Shown here: in pieces, positions 46,295 to 55,150 of the stretch | Position numbering within the stretch: position 1 is the first letter of the stretch | Layout of the letters: each line of letters starts with the position of its first letter | Source: Desulfomonilaceae bacterium | GTDB taxonomy: Bacteria; Desulfobacterota; Desulfomonilia; Desulfomonilales; Desulfomonilaceae | Length of the DNA stretch: 58,532 nucleotides | NCBI GenBank assembly: GCA_031082285.1 | Contig: JAVHLK010000026.1 | Coordinates: 1 to 58,532 of the forward strand | Reading direction: 5' to 3' | Notes under the pieces: generated by a model | Told to the model about the DNA's origin: nothing | The model's input: only the letters and a program-made list of their open reading frames with translations | Databases searched by the model: none | Position numbers and translations under genes: made by a program

Positions 46295-47677
46295 ATGGAT
46301 GCAGCTGTAAGGAAAAGACTCGATCGGATGTTCTCCCCTCGTTCGGTCGCGGTGATCGGAGCCGGCGAGACCCCGGAAAAGGTCGGCCACGCAATCATGG
46401 ACAGCCTCGTGACCGGAGAGTTTCCGGGGAACGTGTACCCGATTCATCCTCGTCACGACAGAATTCTTGGGCTACGGGTCTACAGAGACCTCGACGACCT
46501 TCCGGAGGTCCCGGATTTGGCGGTGGTGGCCCTCAATCAGCATTCAACAGTTCAGGTCACCGAACGGTTGCGAAAGCTCGGCGTGGCCGGCGCCGGGGTC
46601 ATTGCGGGAGGCTATGCGGAAATGGGGGACGAGGGCGCGGAATTACAGAACGCCTTGAAATCCGCTGCGGGCGACATGCCGTTGGTCGGCCCCAACACCC
46701 TCGGCTTCCTGAATGCTCGAGCCGGTCTCAATGTGACGTTCTATCCGAGAAAACTGCGGCCCGGAAATGTATCCTTTCTCAGTCAGAGCGGAGGCATTGG
46801 ACTGGCCATCAAAGGTCGGGCCGACGATGAAGGGATGGGAATCGCCAAATGGATAGGGGTGGGCAACCGGGTGAACCTGGAATTCCACACGCTCCTGGAC
46901 TACCTGGCCGAAGATCCGGACACCCGTGTGATCGGAATTTTCGCGGAAGGGTCCTCGGACCCTCGGGCCTTGATGGAACGGCTTCGAACCATCACGCCCT
47001 ACAAACCGGTAGTTGTGTACAAGGGAGGCCACGGCAAAGACGCCGACCGGGTTACCCGCACTCATACCGGCGCAGCTGCGGGGTCTGATGAGGTATGGGA
47101 AGGAGCTTTGCGGCAGGCGGGCGTTGAGACCGTCTCATCGGTTTCCGAGATGGTGTCCGTATGCAAGGCCCTCTCCATCGGTACCGTGCCGAAAGGGAAA
47201 AGGCTGGGCATCTTTACACATACCGCGGGTCCGAGCATCGTGGCCTGGGATATATTGAAGGACGAACCGGGGTGTCAATTATCGGATCTGGATCGACAGA
47301 CGATCGACAAGATAGCGCAAATACTTGGACCATCCGTACCGGTGGTGTACAAGAATCCCGTGGACGGAGCCGCCGGTGCGTTTCTGCCGCAGCCGTATCA
47401 CGACATCGCGGAGGCCATGCTCGAAGATTCTTCGGTGGATGCGCTCTTGGCCATTTTCTGCGAGCACAAGAATTGGATCTATCCGTCCGACGTGCTCATC
47501 GAGCTCGCAACACGCTTCCCGCAACCGATCGTCGCGTGTTTCATCGGTTCGCTCATTAAAGTCGCACCCGATCGGGAGCGACTTCATGAAGCGGGAGTAC
47601 CGACCTATGTTCTTCCGGAAGACGCCGCTCTCGGTCTACGGGCTCTCTTGCGCAGAGTCGATAAGATCGGGTCATGA
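46295..47677 (+). CDS. ADP-forming acyl-CoA synthetase alpha-subunit-like protein
   Basis: 460 residues from the ATG at 46295, which has AAGGAG six bases upstream. It matches the CoA-binding (about 8-130) and two succinyl-CoA-ligase-like domains of the alpha part of ADP-forming acetyl-CoA synthetases (Acd). The SVAVIGAGETPEKVG segment begins the CoA-binding fold, and THTGAAAG holds the His that carries phosphate. The ATP-grasp beta domain, needed to make ATP from acyl-CoA, is missing and no beta gene is next to it, so either the beta subunit is elsewhere or the protein is a CoA-binding relative. The gene follows the histidine kinase by about 150 bases on the same strand. Confidence 0.8.
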   Translation: MDAAVRKRLDRMFSPRSVAVIGAGETPEKVGHAIMDSLVTGEFPGNVYPIHPRHDRILGLRVYRDLDDLPEVPDLAVVALNQHSTVQVTERLRKLGVAGAGVIAGGYAEMGDEGAELQNALKSAAGDMPLVGPNTLGFLNARAGLNVTFYPRKLRPGNVSFLSQSGGIGLAIKGRADDEGMGIAKWIGVGNRVNLEFHTLLDYLAEDPDTRVIGIFAEGSSDPRALMERLRTITPYKPVVVYKGGHGKDADRVTRTHTGAAAGSDEVWEGALRQAGVETVSSVSEMVSVCKALSIGTVPKGKRLGIFTHTAGPSIVAWDILKDEPGCQLSDLDRQTIDKIAQILGPSVPVVYKNPVDGAAGAFLPQPYHDIAEAMLEDSSVDALLAIFCEHKNWIYPSDVLIELATRFPQPIVACFIGSLIKVAPDRERLHEAGVPTYVLPEDAALGLRALLRRVDKIGS

Positions 47678-47718
47678 ATCGCGACGACCCGAATGTTGGG
47701 TAGAGCGCCCGGAGAGGT

Positions 47719-48564
47719 TCACGGCCTGAATCCCGCCAGCGACAACTGTCTGCCCGAATGGATCCCGTCCCTTCGGTACGAGAAGAACAACTGCGGATTG
47801 CACGACGTGCAAAGCTTCAGTTCATGGATGTTCTTGTCGGGAACCCCTTCCGCTTCCAGCTCGTACCGGTTGACCGCGGTCAGGTCCAACCGATACGACG
47901 GGGTTTGACCTTCCTTACGGGACCGATCCTGGGATCCGGCAACAATGAAGCGCTCGGCATGAGGAATCGCCTGCCTCAACGGTGTGAGTACTCGCTCGTC
48001 AAGCTCGTAACAACACGCGCCTATCGCGGGCCCGAGCGCAACAATCATGTCCGACGGCTCGCACCCGTATCTCTTTTTCATGAACGTGAGCACTTTTCGC
48101 GTGATTCTCAGGACCGTTCCCCGCCGGCCTGCGTGCACGGCCGCGGCTATGCCCTTTGCGGGTTCGAGAATGAGTATGGGCAAACAATCCGCGGTCTTGA
48201 CTGCGGGATAGATCCCCGGTCTCTCGGTAATGACCGCATCTGCACTGGGAACGGACTCGGAAGGTCCGTTTGCCACGACAATACGGTCGGAATGGATTTG
48301 GCGACACGTCACTATACCGTGGGCGTCTATTCCTAGATGTGTACTCAGTTTTTCAAGATTCCGCGTGACGTGCGATCCCGAATTGGTTTGGCTTTCTCGG
48401 AAATCGAGGGAACAGGTATCATTCGCGGCGGCCCAAGGTCCACTCGACCGGACGGTGAACGCCATCACGCCGTTTATCCGTTCAGCCGCCCCGATGACCG
48501 CAGCCGTATCCGGATTCGGCCCGAGGGCCGTCTTCGGGAAGGTTGGCCGACTTAGCTCCTCCAT
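47719..48564 (-). CDS. pgeF: Peptidoglycan-editing factor PgeF / laccase-domain family (YfiH)
   Basis: 281 residues of the multicopper-polyphenol-oxidase-like LACC1/YfiH family, now known to hydrolyse mis-incorporated muropeptide precursors or nucleosides. Metal site motifs: TADCLPILI, HAGRRGTVLRI (family usually HAGWRGT) and GPAIGACCYE, and the C-terminal CTSC...FFSYRRDG. All expected His/Cys ligands appear present. It starts six bases after the NYN-domain gene, so the two are co-transcribed. Confidence 0.88.
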   Translation of the reverse strand: MEELSRPTFPKTALGPNPDTAAVIGAAERINGVMAFTVRSSGPWAAANDTCSLDFRESQTNSGSHVTRNLEKLSTHLGIDAHGIVTCRQIHSDRIVVANGPSESVPSADAVITERPGIYPAVKTADCLPILILEPAKGIAAAVHAGRRGTVLRITRKVLTFMKKRYGCEPSDMIVALGPAIGACCYELDERVLTPLRQAIPHAERFIVAGSQDRSRKEGQTPSYRLDLTAVNRYELEAEGVPDKNIHELKLCTSCNPQLFFSYRRDGIHSGRQLSLAGFRP

Positions 48565-48570
48565 GAAGAC

Positions 48571-49038
48571 TCAGCGCTCCGTTTCGCTAAAATACTCAAG
48601 CCATTCCTCAATATTGACGTGCTCTCCCAGGTCGGCTTCGGACTTCGATCTTGACGTCGTCTTAGCCTCCTCCAGCATTTTCCGGAAACGTCCGGAAGTC
48701 ATCACTCTGGTTCCATGTCTGTTGGCGAAACTTACCAATTCCCGATCCGACGATACCATTATAATATCCCGTTTATATGATGATTTTCCGATCATCTCTT
48801 TGATACGTGAATCCGCGTCCGACCCGTGTCTTGCATAGAGGATGTGGACGCTCCGATACTTGGTACCCTCGGGAAACTCTTCGTCCGGCACCCCGTCAAA
48901 GACTACCTGAACCCGGCCCCGGTGAGCTGCAACGAATCGCGCGAGGTCACGAATGAGGCCCTTTCGAGCACCGACTTTGTCTCGATGCCACCCGACGGTT
49001 TGAGCCATGACGTTGTTTCCGTCGATTAGATAAGGCAT
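48571..49038 (-). CDS. NYN (PIN-like) domain protein, YacP family
   Basis: 155 residues from the ATG at 49038; the open frame extends to 49224 but the extra residues do not look like protein and would overlap the upstream gene. The N-terminus MPYLIDGNNVM is the hallmark of YacP/NYN RNase-like domains, with acidic residues Asp6 and later VSSDRE forming a metal site. YacP (Rae1) of Bacillus subtilis is a ribosome-associated mRNA endonuclease; the same role here is inference. Operon with pgeF. Confidence 0.82.
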   Translation of the reverse strand: MPYLIDGNNVMAQTVGWHRDKVGARKGLIRDLARFVAAHRGRVQVVFDGVPDEEFPEGTKYRSVHILYARHGSDADSRIKEMIGKSSYKRDIIMVSSDRELVSFANRHGTRVMTSGRFRKMLEEAKTTSRSKSEADLGEHVNIEEWLEYFSETER

Positions 49039-49210
49039 TGCACACTCGACTCGTACTCGGTACCACTCCACCCGTCGGCATGAGCCCGCGCTCCGCAATC
49101 CATGTCGTACCCTACACGTAAGCGCTGAAGCCGGAAATGCACCGATCCGGACCGCATACTTCGTCACTTCGACGAACGACTCCCGGACCGTGGGCATGCT
49201 CTTACCAGAG

Positions 49211-49507
49211 CTAGTCTCGGACAAAACCTATGTAGACCAAGACAAGTGCCAAACCGCCCATGGCAGCCAAGAACTTAATAAGTTCCGGTAGGTTCGAGGT
49301 ATTGGACGGATAAAGGTAATGCACGATTGCCGCGCCCCCGACGAGGCCGCCGATACCGACGGCAAAGTACTTCATCCGTGTAACGACGAAATAGATGAAT
49401 GCAATGATGCAAAACGCGATGAACGCCGGATGAAACACCAGCTCTCCCGGCGTGGTCACGCCGAGCAGTCTATTGATGGAATCATAGAATTTCGCCAGAG
49501 TTTCCAT
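49211..49507 (-). CDS. Small three-helix membrane protein, unknown function
   Basis: 98 residues from the ATG at 49507, preceded by GGAAAGG. Three hydrophobic helices (about 25-44, 50-66 and 76-95) with short loops. No family recognised. It lies about 170 bases before the NYN gene on the same strand and might share its transcript. Confidence 0.6.
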   Translation of the reverse strand: METLAKFYDSINRLLGVTTPGELVFHPAFIAFCIIAFIYFVVTRMKYFAVGIGGLVGGAAIVHYLYPSNTSNLPELIKFLAAMGGLALVLVYIGFVRD

Positions 49508-49864
49508 TGTATTACCTTTCCCTACGGCACTTGGTGGAGGTTTTTCCGATCTTATCACGTGCCGGAGCGCAAAGGCAACTCAATTCGTCCAAGACCTACT
49601 TGACAACATTCAATTAACATGCGAGAAATAGGTTTGTTTTCTTGAGAGCCTCGACACTTCTTTCTATGCCGTTGAGATCACTATCGGTTGAGTCCGAAGA
49701 TTCCAAGGACGTGCCGGGCTTCGTGAGGAAGCACGGCAGTCGGGACAATTTCGGAAGATCGTTGGGCCGGAAGTCGGGGTTTCTCGACTCGCTTTCAATT
49801 GCGGTGGGTTCGGTACAGGGATGCGGCAGGATTATCGCTTTCGTTTCACAGCACTGGAGTAATC

Positions 49865-51898
49865 GTGACGAAGAATCTCGCAAAAATCAGGAATATCGGT
49901 ATCATGGCCCATATCGACGCGGGAAAGACGACTCTGACCGAGCGAATTCTTTTCTACACGAAGAGAATTCACAAGATCGGCGAGGTCGACGACGGGTCCG
50001 CCACTATGGATTTCATGCCGCAAGAGCAAGAACGTGGAATCACGATAACTTCTGCGGCTACCACCTTTGACTGGAAAGGCTATGAAGTTCATCTGATCGA
50101 TACCCCGGGTCACGTTGATTTCACTATAGAAGTTGAAAGATCGCTCAGGGTTCTCGACGGCGTTGTGGCCGTGATCTGCGCTGTGGGTGGAGTGGAACCT
50201 CAAACCGAGACCGTATGGCATCAGGCCGAGCGATACAAGGTCCCGCGTATGGCGTTCGTCAACAAGCTGGATCGGATCGGCGCGGACTTCCATCGTGCAG
50301 TATCCATGATGAAGGAAAGACTGGGCGCACACCCGGTACCTGTCCAGATTCCGATGATGGCGGTGGACGAATTCCTGGGCGTGATCGACTTGATACGGAT
50401 GCGTGGAATCATCTGGGACGCGTCCTCCCAGGGCTCTGACTTCGAGTATATTGAAATCCCGTCACAATACCTGGAGGAAGCTCAGCGAGCACGACAGACA
50501 ATGCTCGAAAGTGTTGCGGAAATGGACGAGGAGCTCCTGGAGCACTACCTGGAGCACGACGACCTCGACGAAAAGCAGATCACGGCGGGCTTGAGGATCG
50601 GCACGATCGGCAACAAAATAGTCCCTGTTCTGTGCGGTTCCGCGTTGAAGGATCAGGGTGTGCAGCCGGTCATCGATGCGGTGATCGATTATCTCCCCTC
50701 ACCGGTCGATGTCCCTCCCATCGCGGGCATCAATCCGGACACCGGCGAAAATGAACAACGGGGTCCCCTCGGAAAGAATCCTTTGTGTGCGCTGGCGTTC
50801 AAAGTGACCATGGATCAGGGAAGAAAGGCCACGTTCGTCAGAGTTTACTCAGGCGAAATCAAAGCGGAATCCGAGGTGTACAATGCCACTCGAGGGATCA
50901 AGGAACGTGTGGCTCGTCTGTTTCTCATGCACGCCAACAAGCGCGAAAAGATAAAATCCGCGCCGGCCGGCAGCATAGTTCTTGCGGTCGGGCTGAAGTC
51001 AACAAAGACCGGAGATACGCTGACCGATCCTTCCGCGCCTCTTGTCTTGGAATCCATGGACATCTATACACCCGTCATATCCATTGCCATTGAACCCAAA
51101 ACCCGATCCGATCAGGAAAAACTCTTGTCGACATTGGAGAAGATAGCCGTCGAAGACCCCTCCTTTACCTTCACGGAAAGTGAGGAGACGGGCCAACTGC
51201 TCATATCCGGAATGGGTGAACTGCATCTCGACATCATTCTCGATCGCCTGAAAAGAGAGTACAACGTCGAAGTTCAGACCGGCAAACCCCAGGTGGTGTA
51301 CAAGGAAACCATCGACTCAACCGGTCAGGCGCATGTGGTATTCGACCGCGAGATTCATGATGCACATCACATGGGAGACGTCACCCTCACCGTGCAACCC
51401 GCCCCGCGAGGACACGGACTGGTCTTCAATGCACCTCAATCACTGATCGAGACTGCAGGAACGGAGATGATCGGTCATGTGGAACAGGGGGCTCGAGAGG
51501 CGACGCTCGCCGGTGTTCTTGCCGGCAACGAAGTGGTCGACATCAAGGTGACGCTCGATGCGCTGGGCAAAGACATCATGTCCATGACCGGCCTGGGTTT
51601 GAAGGTAGCCGCGTCGCAAGCGTGCAAAGAAGCCTGTGAAAAAGCCTCGCCGATTTTGTTGGAACCGTACATGACCGTGGAGGTCATTGCCCCGGAAGAA
51701 TTCATGGGTGAGGTCATTGCCGACTTAAACTCGCGGAGAGGAAGACTCGGATCGGTCGCACCCCGGGGAAAAACATCCGTCATCCGGGCCGTGGTCCCGC
51801 TGGCAACCATGTTCGGCTATTCCACTTCGCTGCGATCGATTACTCAGGGAAGAGCCATCTTCACCATGCAGTACTCGCATTACGACGCGAAGCTGTGA
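49865..51898 (+). CDS. fusA: Translation elongation factor G (stand-alone copy)
   Basis: 677 residues from a GTG at 49865 (TGGAGT just upstream). Translocation GTPase acting on the ribosome. G1 AHIDAGKTT, switch [10 protein letters not shown] and NKLD are intact, followed by domains II-V; domain V keeps the RRGRLG segment. It lies apart from any rpsL-rpsG-tuf genes, and some segments ([21 protein letters not shown]) look like the second EF-G type of deltaproteobacteria and spirochaetes. It may therefore be a paralogue (EF-G2) specialised for translocation, or the only EF-G. TetM-like ribosomal protection proteins are less likely because the full EF-G pattern is kept. Confidence 0.92.
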   Translation: MTKNLAKIRNIGIMAHIDAGKTTLTERILFYTKRIHKIGEVDDGSATMDFMPQEQERGITITSAATTFDWKGYEVHLIDTPGHVDFTIEVERSLRVLDGVVAVICAVGGVEPQTETVWHQAERYKVPRMAFVNKLDRIGADFHRAVSMMKERLGAHPVPVQIPMMAVDEFLGVIDLIRMRGIIWDASSQGSDFEYIEIPSQYLEEAQRARQTMLESVAEMDEELLEHYLEHDDLDEKQITAGLRIGTIGNKIVPVLCGSALKDQGVQPVIDAVIDYLPSPVDVPPIAGINPDTGENEQRGPLGKNPLCALAFKVTMDQGRKATFVRVYSGEIKAESEVYNATRGIKERVARLFLMHANKREKIKSAPAGSIVLAVGLKSTKTGDTLTDPSAPLVLESMDIYTPVISIAIEPKTRSDQEKLLSTLEKIAVEDPSFTFTESEETGQLLISGMGELHLDIILDRLKREYNVEVQTGKPQVVYKETIDSTGQAHVVFDREIHDAHHMGDVTLTVQPAPRGHGLVFNAPQSLIETAGTEMIGHVEQGAREATLAGVLAGNEVVDIKVTLDALGKDIMSMTGLGLKVAASQACKEACEKASPILLEPYMTVEVIAPEEFMGEVIADLNSRRGRLGSVAPRGKTSVIRAVVPLATMFGYSTSLRSITQGRAIFTMQYSHYDAKL

Positions 51899-52152
51899 AA
51901 GTAACCGTTCACCGCGAAGAAGAAAGAATGAACCACAAAGACAACGGAATGAATCCACAGATTACACGGATTAACACAGATTTCACGTTATTTGCGTCCA
52001 TCTTACCTATTTGGAGGATAGTATAGCGTCGCCTCTTGAATACTGGTGATGTGGTGGGCGTGGGGTCTGTAGCGTAACGAGGTGAAACACTGTCTACAGT
52101 CAAGAGACCCGCTGGAAATGCAGGGCCCAAAGGCAGTATGACGAGGAAACAC

Positions 52153-52362
52153 ATGAGAGGTTTTACTGCGGTGATTGAAAGATGCCCGGACACCGGTCTC
52201 TATGTAGGGTACGTACCTGGTTTTCCAGGAGCGCACTCACAGGGAGAAAGTCTCGACGAACTACATAGCAACCTGCGAGAGGTGATCGAAATGCTTCTGG
52301 AGGATGGCGAACCGCATCTTGACACCGAGTTTGTAGGGATCCAGCAGGTAATGGTGCCATAG
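52153..52362 (+). CDS. hicB: HicB-family antitoxin
   Basis: 69 residues from the ATG at 52153, with GAGGAAA upstream; the earlier ATG at 52138 lacks a site. The partial RNase-H-like HicB fold is clear from FTAVIERCPDTGLYVGYVPGFPGAHSQGESLDE, here residues 4-36. It has no C-terminal DNA-binding domain, as in many short HicB proteins. It precedes hicA by one base, order hicB-hicA (the reverse order of the classical hicAB). It should bind and neutralise HicA. Confidence 0.9.
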   Translation: MRGFTAVIERCPDTGLYVGYVPGFPGAHSQGESLDELHSNLREVIEMLLEDGEPHLDTEFVGIQQVMVP

Positions 52363-52363
52363 C

Positions 52364-52588
52364 ATGGGCAACATTCCGGTCTTGCGCCCGCAAGAAGTCA
52401 TTACTTTGCTGGAGGCTCTCGGTTTTAGAGAGGTCCGTCAACGAGGTTCGCATAAACAATACCGGCACGACGATGGGAGGTTCACAACGGTGCCCGTTCA
52501 CCGAGGCCGTGACCTTTCACCTGTTCTTCTGCGGCAGATAGCCAAAGACATCGGGATCACTGTTGACGAACTCCTCGCAGGGCGTTAA
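52364..52588 (+). CDS. hicA: HicA-family mRNA interferase toxin
   Basis: 74 residues, dsRNA-binding-like fold. The catalytic His is in RQRGSHKQYRH, followed by VPVHRGRDLSP, both standard for HicA. It cleaves mRNA when free of HicB. The gene appears intact. It starts one base after the hicB stop. Confidence 0.93.
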   Translation: MGNIPVLRPQEVITLLEALGFREVRQRGSHKQYRHDDGRFTTVPVHRGRDLSPVLLRQIAKDIGITVDELLAGR

Positions 52589-52900
52589 ATACAACGGTCC
52601 CGGACATGTTGCCGTAAACCGGGAATTAAGTTCCGGGCACAGTTCGCCCTCTTCGGCTCCATACTCAGAGGCGCCATACTCAGAGGCGGCATTGAGCCGG
52701 CCGGAGATGTGGATGTCCTGGTAACGGTAGGCGACGACACCCGGTTGACACTGTACGACTGGGTGGAGATGGCGGATGAACTGAAAGAGATATTCGGCAG
52801 AGAGATCGACCATTTTTCCAAGTCCGGTTTGCGAAATTCATTCCGCAGACACGAAATTCAGCGAACCCGGAAGGTGATCTATGCCTCAACCGGCTCATGA
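52589..52900 (+). pseudogene. MNT-type nucleotidyltransferase antitoxin remnant
   Basis: In frame after the hicA stop, the translation contains FALFGSILRG...GDVDVLV, the GS-x(n)-D-x-D signature of minimal nucleotidyltransferases (MntA family), followed by ELKEIFGREIDHF and a plausible C-terminus ending at 52900. There is no ATG/GTG/TTG upstream of the GS motif; the first possible start is a GTG at 52709 inside the D-x-D motif. A 15-base tandem duplication (52661-52675 and 52676-52690, 14 of 15 identical) adds five residues inside the motif. It is probably decayed. Its end overlaps the HEPN remnant by 20 bases, as in intact MNT-HEPN pairs. Confidence 0.65.
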
Positions 52901-53015
52901 TCCGGCTCATCTCTGGGACATGCTCGACGCTTCCGGCTCCGTGATCCGTGGCCGGACTTCAACAGCGTGTTGTAATCGGTCCATCACGCTTCAAGAAGAG
53001 TCGCTCACGCCGTAG
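52881..53015 (+). pseudogene. Truncated HEPN (DUF86) toxin remnant
   Basis: A 44-codon frame starting at 52881. Residues DPAHLWDMLDA and GRT resemble the N-terminus of DUF86/HEPN ribonuclease toxins that pair with MNT proteins. It stops long before the Rx4-6H catalytic motif, so it is truncated or frameshifted. Its ATG overlaps the end of the MNT remnant in the usual way. Confidence 0.5.
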
Positions 53016-53021
53016 CCACCC

Positions 53022-53792
53022 TTACACATGACTTTGACACAACGCCCGTCTCCGCTCGGCGAGAGCCTCCAAATTCCCTCGGGCGAGTTCGTACTCAGGC
53101 GGGGCCAATTTCACGGCTTTGCGGAGCCACATTTCCGACTCGTCCAAAAGGCCTGCTTCGAGGAGCGCAAAACCCAGATCGTTGAGACGAATGTAGTTGT
53201 CCGGTTCCAGTTGCGCTGCTCTTCGAGCCTTTCGGACCATCTCATCGGTGTTTCCCAACTCGTAATAGCAGTATCCCGCTCCGCAAGGATACACGGCCAC
53301 TTCAGGATATGCACGTTCCGCAGCCAGGTAGAGCTCAAGCGCATTCTCGAAATCCTCTTCATCGAGGAGGAAATCACCGGCTTTGTCTATGATCTTATCG
53401 AGGTCTTCCTCGTCTTCCGGCAGCGTCGTGAGCGTGAGAAAGAGTTCCATTGCCTCGTCCACAAAGCCGTGCTGATAGTCCAAGGAGCCTACGGTCAGGA
53501 GCGAGGGAGCGTGCAACGGGTCGATGGCGAGGGAAAGGAATCCTGCCGGCCGGTTATCACGCTTCCACGGCTCGTCCCCAACAATGGCTAAAAACATTTT
53601 GAACATATCGCTCGCAGCCTCTTCGTCGTACTCCCATTGGGCTGCCATTCTCCGTTCGTCCGCAGGTACGTCGGCATACTTTTGCCGTAATGATTTGAGA
53701 TAAGAATCGTTCGTCATCGCCGTGGAAAAGGCTTGGTATTTCTTGGGCTTCTTAGCTTTGTTGGGTTTCTTGGCTTTTCTCGTTTTCTTCAC
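53022..53792 (-). CDS. Tetratricopeptide-repeat protein
   Basis: 256 residues. A Lys-rich N-terminus (first 18 residues), then at least three TPR-like helical repeats (about 95-245), for example the one beginning AVYPCGAGYCYYELGN and another LNDLGFALLEAGLLDESEMWLRKAVKL, here only cited by position. TPRs mediate protein contacts. No catalytic domain. No signal peptide. The role is unknown and it stands alone beside the toxin-antitoxin region. Confidence 0.7.
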   Translation of the reverse strand: MKKTRKAKKPNKAKKPKKYQAFSTAMTNDSYLKSLRQKYADVPADERRMAAQWEYDEEAASDMFKMFLAIVGDEPWKRDNRPAGFLSLAIDPLHAPSLLTVGSLDYQHGFVDEAMELFLTLTTLPEDEEDLDKIIDKAGDFLLDEEDFENALELYLAAERAYPEVAVYPCGAGYCYYELGNTDEMVRKARRAAQLEPDNYIRLNDLGFALLEAGLLDESEMWLRKAVKLAPPEYELARGNLEALAERRRALCQSHV

Positions 53793-54253
53793 GGCTCTTC
53801 CTCCTTTACTCCGGGGAGCATCTCACGTTATGCTCTCGGCCTTTAGCCTATCGGCTCTCTTGGGCGTGCAACACTCTTTCATCCCGAGAAGGCTTGACGT
53901 GGCCTCTTGGTCGTCCTCATCCGCACGAAACACGCGGGTCGATCGGACATCGACTTACGTGATTGTGCTGACGGTACTCTTAAACTGCTGTGAGTGATGG
54001 TCAACGGTAGCATTCGCTACGCGACAACGACGCGCGTGTCAACAAAAAAAGGGGCCGGATTCGTGATTCGATGGGAGAGACGCGGTTATGCAAGATAAGG
54101 AAGCGGATATTGGACGAGGAACGGCCGATCAGAGTTTTGAACTATGATTCAGTTGACTTCTTGATTACATGATTGCTGTGTATTGCCCAGGGTAACCCGG
54201 TAGCGTCCACCATCATAGTCCTCATGTAATTATCTTAATCATAGTTCAAGACC
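53793..54253. other. Intergenic region with nested inverted repeats
   Basis: About 460 bases without a convincing gene. The right part holds the 113-base element listed separately at 54137-54249. Confidence 0.4.
54137..54249. repeat. Nested inverted-repeat element, MITE-like
   Basis: Outer arms TTGAACTATGATT (54137-54149) and AATCATAGTTCAA (54237-54249) are perfect 13-base inverted repeats. Inner arms ATTACATGA (54164-54172) and TCATGTAAT (54222-54230) are a second perfect 9-base pair. The whole is 113 bases and ends four bases before the stop of the downstream minus-strand gene. It could be a miniature transposable element or a long folded 3' end. Confidence 0.6.
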
Positions 54254-54868
54254 TTATTGCGATCCCTTTGAAAAGAACTCCCTGGGACCTCCAACGTTAC
54301 TGAATGCCGAGTTGAAATTCCGATATAGGGCGTGATAGTTCTTGATGCGATGCCATTTCTTCAGGTAGCCCGGCGGTAGGTCTTCTCTTTCCTCGAGTCT
54401 ATCCCATCCTCCGGGAACCGGGTACGCGTAGTACGGAAGATCTTTCGGAATTCCCCTCACAAAGACCACCTGGGGTATCACCCATTCCCGCAATGCCATA
54501 TACACTCTGTGCATGCCGTCATTGATGATCAGATGTACCGAGCCGTCCCGCTCGATGGATTCCTCGACGATGGGCGGCAGGAGATCCACGGGCTCGTCGT
54601 AATCTTCCAGTGTAAGTCTGATAAATCCATTCAGTTCGAAAAGATCGATGCCGTGCTCTTCCAAAGCCCATTTGATCTCACGGACCTTCTTCAATTCCTG
54701 ACGGAGAATGTAATTCTGCGGCGGAGACATGCCGAGTGGAGAAATCTTTTCCACGGAAATGAACGCGTGATCATAGATCTTGACCTCCGGGGCCTTGAGC
54801 ATCGTGACCTTCCGGAGTCTTGTGATGAGTTCGTCTATCGGAAATCTTTGAACCTCTCGTATCTTCAC
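54254..54868 (-). CDS. ParB/Srx-like-fold protein with DGMHR motif, unknown function
   Basis: 204 residues. The segment LIINDGMHRVYMALRE (about 119-134) holds a DGxHR motif, the hallmark of ParB/sulfiredoxin-like nucleotide-binding domains (ParB CTPase, DndB, phage ParB-like nucleases). The rest has no clear domain; a helical region precedes it and a basic C-terminal part (HRIKNYHALYRNF) follows. No HTH for DNA binding is visible, so it is not a chromosomal ParB. Function unknown. The start lacks a strong site. Its stop codon abuts the nested inverted-repeat element. Confidence 0.6.
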   Translation of the reverse strand: MKIREVQRFPIDELITRLRKVTMLKAPEVKIYDHAFISVEKISPLGMSPPQNYILRQELKKVREIKWALEEHGIDLFELNGFIRLTLEDYDEPVDLLPPIVEESIERDGSVHLIINDGMHRVYMALREWVIPQVVFVRGIPKDLPYYAYPVPGGWDRLEEREDLPPGYLKKWHRIKNYHALYRNFNSAFSNVGGPREFFSKGSQ

Positions 54869-55150
54869 CCAATTCCTCCTGAAAGAAATCGAAACGTACA
54901 GTGATCGCGGCGGAAGATGACGGGCAGGAACGCCCGTCCCACGATTTCGGGTGGGCCCCTTCGACGCTTTTCACCTTCCCGGCCCCATGCCCGGAGATCT
55001 CTCGCAGTCCCCGGCTTTTGTTTGGCGCCCGGATCCGCGCGGTGACGGTCGCCCACACAACCCGACGACAGGTCATTAAACAGACATTGAAATGACGGTC
55101 ACGGCCCGTCTGGAGCGGCATCGTGTCCGTCCCTCACCAATTGCCCACGA

